Shown: in pieces, positions 11,591 through 24,384 of the stretch
How the letters are laid out: every line of letters begins with the position of its first letter
Numbering within the stretch: the first letter of the stretch is position 1
NCBI RefSeq assembly: GCF_036850765.1
Contig: NC_089491.1
Location: 126,432,766-126,496,765 of the forward strand
Direction: 5' to 3'
Length of the DNA: 64,000 nt
DNA from: Saccopteryx bilineata
Lineage: Eukaryota; Chordata; Mammalia; Chiroptera; Emballonuridae
Program-made: the position numbers and the translations under genes
The notes under the pieces: model-generated
Database searches by the model: none
Seen by the model: the letters and a program-made list of their open reading frames with translations, nothing else
What the model was told of the DNA's origin: nothing

Positions 11591-13424
11591 ACAGTTTATG
11601 TCATGTAGTAAATTTTATAGGTGCTAACGCTAACATGGTAATTATTATTACAGTTTGGACTGTTTTTCAGTGCCCAGGTATTTTCTGTAACACCTGCCAC
11701 TGTACAGCCATCCAAATATTGTTAGCCATAGTCTGTTATTACCCTATTCTATCCACCTCTTCCTAGATTTCTGGACTTCTGATAAGCAATGGTATATATA
11801 TATCCAGAGAGATGAGATGGGATGGAGAGTAACAGTGGATGCCCTAGCTTTTAAAGATATTAAAAATTTTAAAAATTATTTTTCTGTTTCTTAATATTGC
11901 TCATAGACAAAACTCTGAAGTGAGCAGATTGTTTTAGATTTTATTTTGCTGGTTGCTGCTCTTTGCTATACTCTTGTAACAAGGGTTTGAGAGGCACTCT
12001 TTCCTCATAGAGCCCATTATGATGAATTCAGCATCTGACACAATGGTTCATGCTCTGAAACTTTCTGTTATTCTTTTATTTATTTGCTTCCATTCCATTC
12101 CCAGTGAAATGAAACCAAGTTGCTAATGTCTCACAATCTTGCTGTTTATTAGGCAATGCTGGATTATAGTGTGCTCATCAAAAATGAGTCCCATCTGTAA
12201 CATTAACTAATGTGTTACCCTTTCTGAATATTATGTAGACTTCTCCCCTTTTGCATTGGTTCTCTTACACATAAGAATCACATATTAGCAATTATTATAT
12301 TTATTCTACATTAATTTTAAGGCCCAGTATAGTTCATATATAAAAGATAATATTTCATCATATACCTTTCAATAAATGTCAGAGTTTGGTTTTGATGTTG
12401 CTTGGAGTATTTTGTTCATTCTTGAACCTGGAGGTTTAATGTCTGTTACAGGAATGGGAGAAAGGTCTGGCACATTCTCATATATTTTAAGGTTAGGTTG
12501 TTTTCATCGAATCAGCACTTCCCAGTTCATGATTGGTGGTCCTTGAGATGACCAATGATAAAAAGAAAATAATTGTGCCAAATTAAGTAGAAAACTTACT
12601 CCATAGTATTCTTAGAGATTAATAATATAAAATTTCATATTAATGATTATGAGAATTTTTATAAAAAAAGTATATTTTTAAATTTAGTATAAATTTCCAT
12701 TGTGTTTTGCTTTAACATCTATTAACATATATAAAAAAATTTCTTGGATTACCATTTGGAAAAGAGTGTTTAGATGAGAAATAATGGAGTATATTCACAT
12801 GATTTAAATGCTTATACTTACAGAAGTACTTGATTTAAATTAAAAAAAGACATCAAGGTAGAGTTATGTTTATCCCCTTGATTGTTTAAAAATATTTGAA
12901 CTGACATTTTTTTTAAACTTTCCCACTTCTAATTTGAACCTGTGACTCTATATCCAGGCAGACTTTGATTTTTTAAAACTTATAAATTAAGATCCACACA
13001 CTAAGAAATGGCAAATGGCTCTTGGCATAGCCTTGGTGTAGCTAACTGCATGAAGTGAGAAAATTAGGTTGTCTTATTTCATGGACTGTACAGTAGCTCA
13101 CACTGTGCTGGGAATTGGCCTAAATTAAATCTAGATCACAGAAAGCTTTATAAGCTATTAGAAAAGCTGTAGTTATCAATCCTTGCTCTAATGAGAAGTC
13201 AGAATAATTGAAACTGAATTGGACTAAATATTTTCAGCTCTTAGTGCAATTGCTGAACATAGAAGCAGAAACTCTACAGTGACTATTATTTTTATAGTTT
13301 GGCAAATACGCCAAATATGCATTATCTTTGGAAAAAAAATGGAATTCTATTAAGTACTTTAGCTACTCCTTAGAGGCTGTAAATTTTTTTTTTTAATGCA
13401 GGACTACTATTATTCAGCATGAAT
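11591..13424. other. AT-rich intergenic sequence
   Basis: No gene, RNA gene or assignable repeat seen. Several A/T homopolymers are present. Confidence 0.4.
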
Positions 13425-13440
13425 CAAGTAAAAATAAGTT

Positions 13441-13674
13441 TTTTATTATTTTTTATTTTTTAGTGAGAGGTGGGGAGGCAGAGAGACAGACTCCTGCATG
13501 TGCCTGACTGGGATCCACCTGGCAAAACCTCAACTGGTTAATGCTCTGTCTGTCCAGGTGGCTGTTCTGTTGTTTGTCAACCAAGCTATTTTAGTGGCTG
13601 AAGTGAGACCATGGAGTCATCCTCAGTGCCTGGGGCCAATTGCTCAAACCATTTGAGCTATGCCTACAGGAGGG

Positions 13675-13716
<42 letters not shown>

Positions 13717-13835
13717 GGCAGGGGAAAGGTGGAGAAGCAGATGGTCGCTTCTCCTGTGTGCTCTGACTGGGAATTGAACTTGGAACTTTCACATGCCGGG
13801 CTGACACTCTACCACTGAGCTAACTGGCCAAGGCT
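13441..13835 (-). mobile_element. Large tRNA-derived SINE, older subfamily
   Basis: Read on the minus strand it starts with a tRNA-like head (complement of the 'accactgagctaactggccaaggc' end), continues through 'ggagaagcgacc'-type sequence and ends in poly(T) on the plus strand. A 16-bp target-site duplication with one mismatch (13425-13440 and 13836-13851) bounds it. The middle differs strongly from the young copies at 14348, 40876 and 61193 and lacks their CCACCAGGGGG units. It also contains a (GA)n run. Confidence 0.85.
13678..13713. repeat. (GA)n microsatellite within a SINE
   Basis: About 18 uninterrupted GA units in the purine-rich part of the surrounding SINE. Confidence 0.95.
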
Positions 13836-14332
13836 CAAGTAGAAATAAGTTGTCCCCAAATACCAATACCTAATGGAAGAATCTTTATGCTTCCTCTCAT
13901 TCCCCTTTAAAAATAGTTAAGGGCACCACATGTTTAAATGCAATAATGTAATTATAATGCCTAAACAGGCTTTTAGATTTCCCCAAATAATCATTTCTCT
14001 GTTATTCCATGTCTCCTAACATCAGAGTGCCAGGTAGAATTGTGCCTCTACTATCTTCTCTAATTTGTTAGACTTGGGACTCTCCTTCTTAATCTAAGTG
14101 ACTCATTCCTAGCAAATTAGTCCAGTGTTAAGATTCACCTAGATACCCAAGAGTTGAAACCATATTTTTCTTTCTTGCTCTTGAATAGATTCTTACAGCA
14201 TTGTAGATATTAGAGAATAGAAATTTTTTGGTCTAGGAGCTTTCTATTTAGTCTTCTTCTTATTCTTTGATTTTTCTACAATATTTGTTAAAATAAGCAT
14301 TGGATTATGAAAAGCTGAAATAAATTAATGAT

Positions 14333-14347
14333 AAGAATAAAAAGAGG
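14333..14347. repeat. SINE target-site duplication, left copy
   Basis: aagaataaaaagagg is repeated exactly at 14748-14762. The perfect match suggests a recent insertion. Confidence 0.92.
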
Positions 14348-14747
14348 GCCCTGGCCGGTTGGCTCAGCGGTAGAGCCTCGGCCTAGCGTGCGGAGGACCC
14401 GGGTTCGATTCCCGGCCAGGGCACACAGGAGAAGCGCCTATTTGCTTCTCCACCCCTCCGCCGCGCTTTCCTCTCTGTCTCTCTCTTCCCCTCCTGCAGC
14501 CAAGGCTCCATTGGAGCAAAGATGGCCCGGGCACTGGGGATGGCTCTGTGGCCTCTGCCCCAGGCGCTAGAGTGCTCTGGTCGCAACATGGCGACGCCCA
14601 GGATGGGCAGAGCATCGCCCCCTGATGGGCAGAGCATTGCCCCATGGTGGGCGTGCCGGGTGGATCCCGGTCGGGCGCATGCGGGAGTCTGTCTGACTGT
14701 CTCTCCCTGTTTCCAGCTTCAGAAAAATGAAAAAAAGAAAAAAAAAA
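14348..14747 (+). mobile_element. Young large tRNA-derived SINE with intact Pol III boxes
   Basis: A ~400-bp SINE with a perfect 15-bp target-site duplication. The head contains an A box (tggctcagcgg, 14360-14370) and a canonical B box (ggttcgattcc, 14402-14412), so it could be transcribed by RNA polymerase III. The body has a CT-rich stretch, 'attggagcaaagatggcccgg', a GC-rich CpG-containing segment with two degenerate copies of the 22-bp CTCF-like unit, and an A-rich tail. Overlapping frames of 77-93 codons are by-products of GC content, and the tRNA-like head is not a tRNA gene. Confidence 0.92.
14613..14653 (-). promoter_or_regulatory. CTCF-core-like motifs in SINE (degenerate pair)
   Basis: On the minus strand 14613-14628 reads CCATCAGGGGGCGATG, close to the CTCF core. 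14637-14653 reads CGCCCACCATGGGGCAA, a weaker match. Binding is inferred from motif similarity only. Confidence 0.45.
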
Positions 14748-14762
14748 AAGAATAAAAAGAGG

Positions 14763-17687
14763 ACATAACAGATGTGGGGAATGTGTGCAACAGAGAAGAC
14801 AGGGACAAGTAGGAACTTTCTTTAGTTATAAATATATTTTCTGAAGTTTTTCAAGCATATGAACAATATTTGATTAAAGTTGGTAGTTAAAAATAAAAAA
14901 CCCCAAGAAATAAAAAAACTGAGAAAATCCTTGTCTCTAAATTGTAAAAAAAAAAAGAAAGAAAACTAACAAGAAAAAAAAAAAACAAAGAAAATCCCAA
15001 AAACAAAACCCATGAAGATATTAAGATAGATATAAGTGGATGTAAGAATAAAGTGACTGCAAATAAGAATGGAATAGGTAGATTGATGATGAGTACCAAT
15101 GGGGAAAATTGAAAATATTACTTTTTTTCTTTTTATTCATAAAATTTTAGTAAAGGTATTTGAAGGTTGGTGATCTTAGTGTGAGGAACCCTATCTCAGC
15201 TGAAGTTTAAAAATACTTAAGATGATGGAGGTGTACATGTGTAAGACATATAAAGAAAAGAATTAGTAACCAAGACTAGATAGAAATTCATGTGAACTTT
15301 CTGTATCACCTTGAAATAAAGAACTGACACCTAAATATATTTTTCCAAGATAAAGTAGGGTTAATGACAAAATATTCTATTCTCTTTACAATGCACTTTG
15401 ACTTTCAAAGCACTTATGTAATAGCAATTTATTTATTTTTTCTTAGTTTTCAAACAACACAGAGGAGTGAGAAGTGTTATAGAAGTGTGTATTACTTTCT
15501 CAAGTAATAAAATATTTTTTCAAGACATAAACTGAATGGCACAGCTTCAAGAACAAATGAAATGAGTCAAACCAAATTTGATCATTCAGGGAAAAAATGC
15601 TAAAATAACACTTGGAATTATGACACTGAAGAAATCAGTAAGAGCCAAGAAAATCAGTAACAGATCAGACTGAGGCCAGTATATACCAGATGGGAACCAT
15701 AAGGCATGTTAGAGTTACAAATATTTCATTAAAGACGAACTAGGTCTCTAGACTTCTGAATCAGTTATTTTCCTTAATATTATGTCTGCCTTTCAAGCAG
15801 TTATAAGTAATGATTTATGATGGTTATGAATTTCAGCTATCTATATGTAATGGCAGCTGTCTAAATAAAAATTTCTAAATATTTCTCACAAAGCCATGCA
15901 TACAGGTGAATGAGAAAACCAAATAAAATTTGCTATAATTGATACTTATGGCATAATGAGAACACCATGACTACTACAAATTCTAAGTTACGTGTAAGTA
16001 GTGAAATAAACATACAAATTAAGCACATTCATTCTCAGAATATGTGGCTCTGTAGAGAGTCAGTCAGAGAGTCGGCAGAAAACAGGAGAAGTGGTAGGAA
16101 CCTAATAGTGATAGACACTGATAAAATAACACACAGTAAAAGTCAACACCTTTAATGAAGAAATACTGAGAACAGGTTAGAGCTCTGGCTACTTGAAGAT
16201 GAAAAGGAAAAGGCACAGAAGTGCGTACAATCAGTGGTGGAAGTTTGGGAAAAGCACCTCTTTGAGGTGGAGTGGGGAGAGCTGGTGGAGTGGGGAGCAT
16301 TCCTTGCAGTTTTGTTAGTAAAAAAAAAAAAAAAAAGAATGCAGGCAGTAAAAGTTAAAGATGCTACAGAAATAAAAAGACTTAAAATATCAGAAAATAT
16401 ACCAACCATCTTGTGAGTCAATTAAACTCAGAAAAGAAATGGAAGAAAGAGGAAAATATTATTTCAGAAATGAAAAATAAAAATAATCATTTCAGAATAA
16501 CTTGTGAAAAGCTGAAGAAAAATGGAATGGTAAAGGTGCTTAGAGACAATTAATTTCACTGAAATAAAAGTTATTCAAGAAACTTTTGAAAATATTTCTT
16601 TGATCACCCTTAGTGAGTTAAAGATTTGTGATAAAAATGCCACCCCCCCAAAAAAAAGCAAATAAACAAAAAACCCCCAAACACCCCCAAACAAATAAAC
16701 AACCCAACCCTGTACTTTGCTTATTAGGTTTTTTGTTGTTGTTGATAATGATATTATTGGTTTAATAGTACTAGAATTATTTTGTGTGTCCTAAAAGATA
16801 GAACAAATGAATAAATATATTGGTGTTGTTGGGAATCAAGGTTCTTGTGTGCAAAAATATATGTAAAATCCCAGATAAAGAAAATCCTGTGGACTATAAA
16901 TATATGTTTATTTCCTAGCTCTGTCCATAGAAGTGGGCCAGAGTCAATGAAAAGTCATTGACAATGAGAGTATATGGTGCCTAGATCTAAGTTTTTAAAT
17001 AACATTTAACATGAAATGAAACAAAGGTTTTATGGAGAAATGGTGATTCTAGGCTTGTGGTAGGAAAATGGTAATGTGAACCTAGAGCATTTTGATGTAC
17101 CAGAAAACCTCTGCAAATCAATACTTTTGTACTGAGAAAAAAACATGGGAACAAAATTCTGTTTAAATCAAAATAAGAGTGGGCTTGAAGGATCTCACAT
17201 TGACAAATGTGAGAAAATTAGAATATCAAAAATAATGGCATTAATGTATTTTAAAAGACTCATTTATTGATTAATAAAGGACAAAAATATTTAAAAATCT
17301 TTTACAAATAAATTATGCTAACTACACACTAACCCCAGTTAAATAGGAAATCTTACTTCTCTTTAAAATTGAAATTTTGGACAACTCAATAAGGAAATTA
17401 GTTCAACCAAGTATTAATTATCAAAACTAGTAGTGAAAGCTACATAATTGTATTAACCAATGTAACATCAATAAATTCAATAAAAGACTTTGTGTTTAGA
17501 ATGCACATGAAATATTTTACCTTATCTATTTTTCCTAATTCCCTTGAGAAATTAGCTTTATTTTATACAATGCAAAATTAATTTGGAGAATTTAAGAAAA
17601 TACCCCAGGGTCACATGAAAAAGCCCGATTTTAATACAGGCCAATGTATCTCTAAAGTTTACATCACTGTTCTTTGACTTGACATTT
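14763..17687. other. Intergenic sequence, no gene seen
   Basis: AT-rich with A-runs near 14947-14990, a long A-run at 16320-16336 and an A/C-rich patch at 16640-16710. A segment at 17130-17175 recurs at about 20510-20556 (see findings). Short frames at 15967-16421 overlap on both strands and look non-coding. Confidence 0.4.
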
Positions 17688-18049
17688 GTCTAAGTCAGTG
17701 GTTCTCAAACTTTTTGAAGTCAGGCACATTTAAAATCCAACAAATAATTGTAGGCGCACTATATACAAATTTCTGAGAAATATGTTATAGTAATTAAGTC
17801 AACTACAAAAGAAAAATATATAAAGTCCAAGCGTGCTTTTACAGTAATTAAATGAAATAAATACAACAAAATTAAATTTATTCTGACATTAAAAAACATT
17901 TTTATGTTACATTTCTTGTTATACTTTTTAGAATTCATAAAAAAGAGGGGTTAAAAAATAAAAAAAATGACAAAAAAGTTATCTTTATATATATATAGAT
18001 ACATTCTTAGTAAGATTTAGTCAATTCGGCAGGTCCCGGTGCAAATGTG

Positions 18050-18470
18050 TTAAGTTTTTTCATTCTTGTGTTTATGAGAAACATGAGCCTGATGTATCCT
18101 AGTGATTTCTTCAATATTTGGGCATATATCTGAAAGGCAAACTCTCATTTTCTCGTTAATACATTGAAGAATTCCTCTCTTTTTACTCTTAATTGTGTTG
18201 AGAGTAGAAAATCCCAATTCACATAAATAGGATGTTGATAATTGTAGTAAAATGTTCAAAGCTTTTTTAGATATTGCCACATATTCTTTTATAGAAATCC
18301 AAAAGGCTTCAAGAGACAATTCCTTATGTTTAATCATCAATTCACAATCAGTGGATATAGCTGCCAGTTCTTCTTCTGTTGATGTTAAACCAAAATCACT
18401 TAAAGTTTCCATGAGTGGGTTTCTAATTCAATCGTATTGTTCAGTGTTAAGTGATGGAAAATGTTATAAA
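18050..18470 (-). pseudogene. hAT transposase C-terminal remnant
   Basis: A 120-codon minus-strand frame (18050-18412) matches the hAT dimerisation region in style: FWISIKEY, an 'ILLQLSTSYLCELGFSTL' stretch, and the 'MRVCLSDICPNIEEI' tail usually seen at the end of Charlie/ZBED-type transposases. The related frame continues upstream to about 18470 but contains a stop just before 'IRNP'. The N-terminal zinc-finger and catalytic regions are absent. It is a transposon fossil, not a domesticated gene: the frame is broken and it sits inside intact terminal repeats. Confidence 0.8.
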
Positions 18471-18717
18471 TTAAAATTTTGCCCATCAGCCTTCAAGTCC
18501 TATTTTATTTACACTTAACTTTTGCTCACTTCTAGAATTGAATTCTTCAATATCATGCTTCTTTTTGAGAAATCTATCCATTTTATTTGGGTGTATTTAT
18601 CTAAAAGTAATATAATGATGTGTTCATAATAAATATAATAATGATGTGTTAACAAAAAGAGTGGTGTTTCCATAATGAAAAGGTATAATAGAGTAACTAT
18701 ATTTATTTTTATATCTG

Positions 18718-18723
18718 GGCACA
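18718..18723. repeat. Solo-LTR target-site duplication, left copy
   Basis: ggcaca here and ggaaca at 19216-19221 match at five of six bases and abut the TG...CA ends of the enclosed LTR. Confidence 0.6.
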
Positions 18724-19215
18724 TGTCGTGAACCAGCACAGCTAGTAATTCCAGGTCCCGAGTGGGAATGGTGCAGAATTAAGAAAATAAGCGCAATTAA
18801 GGAAATACAGGGTCAGGAGGGCCCTGTAATTGCTGCTGACAAGAATGAAGCATGCCCTAAAACCACATCTTACTTTATTTATAGGACGAAGTGGGCCATT
18901 AGAAAATCATTGATATCTTTGATCATATCTCCAAGGCAACCCAAGAATTTTACCAAGTGCAGAAAACCCTCACCATACATATCATCTTAACTTTACACCA
19001 AACAAAGGATAGAAGAAACTTGCTTCCAGTCTTTCTGGGGGACATGGGGAGGGTAGTGTAAACAATCAAACACCACAGCTTAACAGCCTTTTGCAACCTA
19101 ATCAGGCAAGTGAGGTAGGGGGTTGGGCAAACTGTCAGTTTATAGCCAATTCCCCATACCTCTGTCCCCAAAAATCTAAACTCCAAAAGCCCTGTTGGTG
19201 TTTTGGTCCCCAACA
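18724..19215 (-). mobile_element. Solo LTR of an endogenous retrovirus, nested in hAT
   Basis: A 492-bp block that on the minus strand begins TGTTGGGG and ends CACGACA, giving the TG...CA boundaries of an LTR. It is flanked by a 6-bp near-duplication. On the minus strand TATAAATA overlaps an AATAAA at about 18874-18883, consistent with a promoter/polyadenylation region. No internal retroviral sequence is present, so it is best read as a solo LTR left by LTR-LTR recombination. A 6-bp duplication would suit a class II (betaretrovirus-like) element, but that is inference. Small frames within it are not genes. Confidence 0.65.
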
Positions 19216-19709
19216 GGAACATATTTCTCTGGATTACTATAGGGTACACCTGGAAATCTTCTAGGGCACACCAGTGCACCCTGGCACACACTTTGAGAAC
19301 CACTGCTCCAAGTTAATAGTTTTACAAGACCATCCAAGTCACCAACCCTTTTGGTCATCACAGCATTCTGTGAGTTAGTCAAGTTGTGAAAGTATTTATT
19401 ACCTTTTTTTTAAAAAAATTTAATAAGCATAGAAAGTTTTTTCATGAGCATAAAAGAATTTTTTAAAATAAGTATTGAGGTTCACAAATGGTAAATATCT
19501 TGATCTAATTAGTAGGATAGCCAGGACTTGGATTTAAGCTTTTTGAATTCCACTCAACATTTTTTTTTTTTTTAATAATAGCAAAGTGCCAAGAAACTAC
19601 AATCTTGGAAAAGTTTTGAAAAACAAAATAAAATCTTGTCCTGATGAATTAAGGTTGCATTTATATGAGTTTTCAGGAGGAAAATTTGGTAGATCTTTTG
19701 GAGACCAGA

Positions 19710-20234
19710 GCAGACTGAATAATAGCCTCCAGAAAATGACCAAATTTGAATTTTCAGAACCTTTGAGTGTGTTAGGTTGCATGGCAAAGGGCAGTTGAAA
19801 CTGAAGATGGGATTAAGTTTACTAATTAACTGACACTGAAGTAAGGAGATTATCATGGAATTTCCCCTGTGGACCCTCTGAAATCATAAAAGTTCTTAAA
19901 AATGGAAGAGGAAGTCAGGAGACTCAGAGTTAGATATAGGATGATGGAAGCAAGGTCAGAGTGATGCCAGCTGAGAAGGACTTGCCGACTCTAAAAATCT
20001 TTGAAGGTGGCCACAAGTCAAGAAATACATGTTTCTAGAAGCTTGGAATGAAAGGCAAGGAAACAGATCGTCCCATAGAGCTTTCAGAAGGACCCCTCCC
20101 CACACCTTGATGTTAGCCAGGGAGATCTTGCATCAGGCTTTGAATGTCTTGAATTGTATAGTAATAAATTGGTGTTGTTTTCAGTCACCACGTTTGTAAT
20201 AATTTGTAGCAACAGCCACAGAAAACTAACACAG
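19710..20234 (+). mobile_element. MLT1-like (ERVL-MaLR) LTR
   Basis: Characteristic phrases occur in MaLR LTR order: 'ctgaataatagcctccaga', 'gcatggcaaagggca', 'ggagattatcatgg', 'gcttggaatgaaaggcaagg', 'cagaaggacccctcccc' and the terminal 'aataaattggtgttgttttc' followed by 'gaaaactaacacagac'. It is an old solo LTR with no internal region seen. Small frames at 19572-19856 are shadows. Confidence 0.75.
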
Positions 20235-22815
20235 ACAAAAATTTGAACAAGAAGAAGGGAATTAGATAAATAGTAGTGGGTATTTTTAAGTCAATCCTCT
20301 TGACATGGAAATGGATGGATATACTGATACCATCGATTCTGAGAAGGCTAGAAAGTTATAACATGTTTGAAGTTAGAAGTTAGGATATCTGACTGGGGAA
20401 TTATAAAACATCTAGACTAGGAAGGATCATAACTCTTCCTCAGTTTCAATAACTTTCTTATTTGCTCATCTTTGGAGAAGAATCAAAAGCCTTTGTAAAG
20501 AAATGTTATTGTGTTGAGAAAAGAACATGGGAACAAAATTCTGTTTAAATTAAAATGAACTGAGAGAAATTGTAAAAAGGTACATAGAAGACCAAGGGGC
20601 TTGGTCTCATCTCACATTTCTTCTCAGCCCCTCTGCCCTGCTGTGCCTACTGTGTCATAGAAGACTTCTTTAGCATTCTCTTTAGTGAATCAGTTTGAAA
20701 GAGAGTAAGAATAAATGCATGCTGTGTCCAAAATTTCACTAAATCATTTTAGAAAAACTTCAGAGGCATACACACTAGAGAAATGAATAAATTTTAAGGT
20801 CATTTATTTGCAGATTGCCAGTTAAGATTATATTAGTCTGACCTGCATGGTTTCAGTATGACTAAAGAGAATTACTTGAAAATGAGTAGGCAATTGATTC
20901 AAAAGTCTCTTATTTTTCTTTCATGTTACATCCTTCAGTATATATATTTTTTCCTTCTCTACTATGAAATCTTTCTGTTAAGGAGCCATAGGTCTACAGA
21001 AACTGACATTAGATACAATCATTTTTAATATTACCATAGTGCTCTTAATGTATTTCCATTTTCAAATACTTGTGAAAATATATATCAAGGATTAGTTTCT
21101 TTAAAGTTAGAAGAATTGTAGTATTTTACTTATGCCTACTTCCAGACATTATTTTCTTTGGGAAAGCTTTTAGGCTTCTAAACCTTAATTATCACAATGA
21201 CTAAATCTATAATGATGCAGTACGGCCATAATGTGGATCCAACAGAGACATTAAGGCAAATGAAACATTTAGCACATCATTATTATGGAAAAAGTACAAC
21301 TGCCCCAAACTATGCAGAATGATCCAGAAAATGATTTGATCTGCCAAATAGACAAGATGATAATAGATTGTCTTGAATTTTCACTTATTTCATTTATGTA
21401 AATCAAGCTGTGTTGTGATTGATCTTGATGTTAGATTGAGAAGTTTTTTATTTTAAATATATTGTGGTAATGAATTATCTAGTATGTACAATTTTATTTG
21501 GGGAGGCCTGGGTGACATACCAAATCCACCTGAGATTTAGTTTATAGTATTTGCCGATTCTAGCCACTCTTTAGAATCATGTCACTGTCAACAACTTTTC
21601 CTAACTAATTCATATGAAACTGCAACTCAGGTAATATACTTTATGGTTTCACTTGGTCCCTGTACATCAAGCAGAACAAAAATAAATTTTAACTTCATGA
21701 GAAGGATATGTATGTGCAGAAAAAATACTCCCCGGCAAGGCTGGGAAATGGATCATTTTGTGCTGTAGCAGTCTTGATTTACAAACTCTTTGAATTTATA
21801 CAAACATGTTTTCTCCAGTCCTTTATATGAGGGCACACGATAGCAGCAAAGGACTTCTGGGTATAATTCATCAGAAACACAAACACATGAGCTATGTTTG
21901 GAGCCTCTTAGAAAACAGATTATTAGTTTCTTGGTAGAACTAAAAATGTTGGGGCTTTTATTTTCTTAATTGCCAAGTTCTTATCCATATAGGACTACAG
22001 CAAAACCTTAGTAATTATTTACCTCAGATGAGTTTGGTTAACTTATATTTATTATCATATTCTTAAATCATATGATTACATATACAGCTAGGTTTACTGG
22101 AAAAATCCTTCCGCTTGTCCAAGGTTGATTTCTGCATCATTGTTCTACATTGTTCTACATCACATTCCTCTCACATTTTGACTTTGCTTCAGTAATTATC
22201 CTCTTGCTTCTAGTTAGCATATAGATAGAGTCAAGTCAATACTATCTTTAAAAAGAGCAATAAAGTCAGAACTTTCGCTGGACCAAATCATTCAGTACAG
22301 ATAATTTTTTCTCTTCCTTTTAGAATTCGATGTGTTATATAACTGGATCTCCCACTCATATGTCTTCAGAGATCAGTGTTTATTGATGGAAATGAGAGAT
22401 GTGAAGCCCGGGGAAACAACGGAAATTTGCTAATCCACTGACAGGGTGGAACCAGGCCTTGCAAACATGCAGATCTAGATGCCAGAGTTTCTCTTTTTCC
22501 AAGAAAACTTGGAAATCTGGATTTTTATCTAAAATGATAAACTAGTTAAATCAAAGTAACTAATAACTAACCAATAAAACCAAACCAAAACCAAAACAAA
22601 CAAATGAACAAACAAAACTTTGAATATCTATTAAGAGATTTCTGTGGGCTGAATCCAGCCTGTCATTTGCTAGTTTGGGCTAGTTTTCAGTCTTTGAAAT
22701 ATCCTTATTATTCTCACTTCCTCTCTTCTTATAGATTCTTCAAACCATTATAATACAGAGCTACTTAAATTAAACTGTAAATAAAATTCCACATAAATAA
22801 AAATGCTCCCACTAT
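20235..22815. other. Intergenic sequence, no gene seen
   Basis: No credible gene or assignable repeat. A/C-rich simple sequence lies at about 22557-22620. 20510-20556 resembles 17130-17175. Confidence 0.4.
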
Positions 22816-22819
22816 ACTC

Positions 22820-23230
22820 AGTTATGATCTCCTAAACGCCAAAATCAATGGCTACGTCTCTGTAGCTCCTGGTATTCTGGATTGCTCTTGTCTTCATCGT
22901 TGCAAGTGCCTTCTTATCCTCCTTTGCAGACACCTTTTCTTACATATTTTCTTAAGTATCAATGTTCATTAAGATTTCCAAAGTCTTTTTCCTCCTCCTC
23001 TCCTTCATCCTTCTCCTCCTCTTTATTCTTGTTATTTTATTCAATTTATACTGACTGGTGTCACCTAACTTTACTACTTAAATTTCAACCTGTATAGTAG
23101 TGACTTCTAAATGTGTATTTCTAGCTCCCATCTCTTTTCTTAGTTTCTAAATTTACAATAGCCTATTAGACATCTATATTTAGATTTTCTCCAAACTGCT
23201 CTTGTTCAACTAAATACATTTTTCTTTTCC
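22820..23230. mobile_element. Possible ancient LINE-type relic
   Basis: Pyrimidine-rich text with phrases such as 'tctagctcccatctc' and 'cctattagacatctatattt' recalls old mammalian repeat consensus sequences, but similarity is too weak for a firm family call. The 71-codon plus-strand frame at 22882-23097 is low-complexity and probably non-coding. Confidence 0.3.
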
Positions 23231-23481
23231 AAATTTTGGGCGATTCATCATTAGGTTTTGCTCTGGGCTGAGAAATGTCCCAGAATTGAATCAGCCATTT
23301 TTTCTAAGAAAACGTGGTTCCTTTTATTGCAGAATGGTAACAGAAACTATATCTGGGTAGTAGGTGGGCTCATTGATACTGGGGTAGCCTTACTTCTAGA
23401 CCCTCTCACATGACAGAGCATAGAAATGTTTGAGTATATAGTAACCTGTGTACATATGCATATCTACATTTATTTCTATAT

Positions 23482-23822
23482 GCTGTTGACCTTTGAACTG
23501 CATAGGTCCACTTATATGTGATTTTTTTCAATAAATAATGTATATGTATTTTCTCTTTTTATGATTTTCTTAAGAACATTTTGTTTTCTTTAGCTTACTT
23601 TATTGTAAGAATACAGTATATATTATGTATATACTATAATATGTATAACATACAAAATATATGTTCATTGACTGTTTAATGTTATCAGTAAGTCTTCCAG
23701 TAAGAAGTAGGCTAGAGTAGTTAAATTTTGGGAGAGTTAAAAGTTATACATGGATTTTTGACTGCATTGGTTTGTGGAGGGGATTGTTGCCTCTAACCCC
23801 TGTATTATTCAAGGGTAGACTA
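23482..23822. mobile_element. Tigger-type MITE (second family)
   Basis: The left end ctgttgacctttgaactgca and the right end 'acccctgtattattcaagggtagac' are imperfect inverted complements of the TTGACCCTTGAA type of Tigger termini. The interior is AT-rich and non-coding. TA dinucleotides flank both ends. Confidence 0.75.
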
Positions 23823-24384
23823 TATAACCATCTGTGTATATATTAAGGTTTTCATACATTCTTACTGATGTAGCCAACACTAATCCATTACCATGTTGAT
23901 CATTCTAGACTTCTCCCCTTGTTTATGTGTAAATTCCCACTCCAACAGTGAGAAACCTTGCTCTTACCAATATACATGTAAAACACAGAAAAATTGTTTA
24001 CTTGTACTTCCATATGTTTCTAACTCCAGCTGCACTGTGCCCCCTCCGTGGTTTGAGCATCAGACATGTTGGAGCCCTTGCTTCAAGATCCTAGGTTTGT
24101 GTTTGTTCTGTAACTTTAAGGATGGTAGATTTGTCCTGAAGTTACCATCTTGTTAACTCAGCATTCCCTTTTACCTCCAACACTAGAGTAATCAATTCCC
24201 TATAGTCAATGTTTTCAGTTTGAAATGCCTAACATCGTTTCTGTTTTTATGTCTGGACTTTGACTGGTCTGTAAGCCAAACATCTTTTTTTCTTTCTTTC
24301 TTTTTTTGGCTTAAGCCAATTTGGGTTGTGTTTCTTATCTCTTGTGGCCAAAAAGGTATTAAATAATGTACCATACTATTGCCT

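Larger units (their letters stand above)
17696..19305 (-). mobile_element. hAT (Charlie-like) DNA transposon with transposase remnant
   Basis: The left terminus cagttggttctcaaac-type (cagtggttctcaaac at 17696) is the inverted complement of the right terminus gtttgagaaccactg-type (tttgagaaccactg ending at 19305). It is flanked by a degenerate 8-bp target-site duplication (gtctaagt 17688-17695, ctccaagt 19306-19313; 6 of 8 match), the length expected for hAT. The minus strand encodes a hAT-type C-terminal domain. The element was later interrupted by the solo LTR at 18724-19215. Confidence 0.85.

Noticed and set aside
14348..14420. tRNA gene-like sequence with A and B boxes
   Set aside because: It is the head of a 400-bp SINE with poly(A) and target duplications, repeated elsewhere in the window.
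18050..18412. Domesticated ZBED-like host gene
   Set aside because: Only the C-terminal part is present, a stop interrupts the upstream frame, and the element's terminal repeats and target duplication are still visible.
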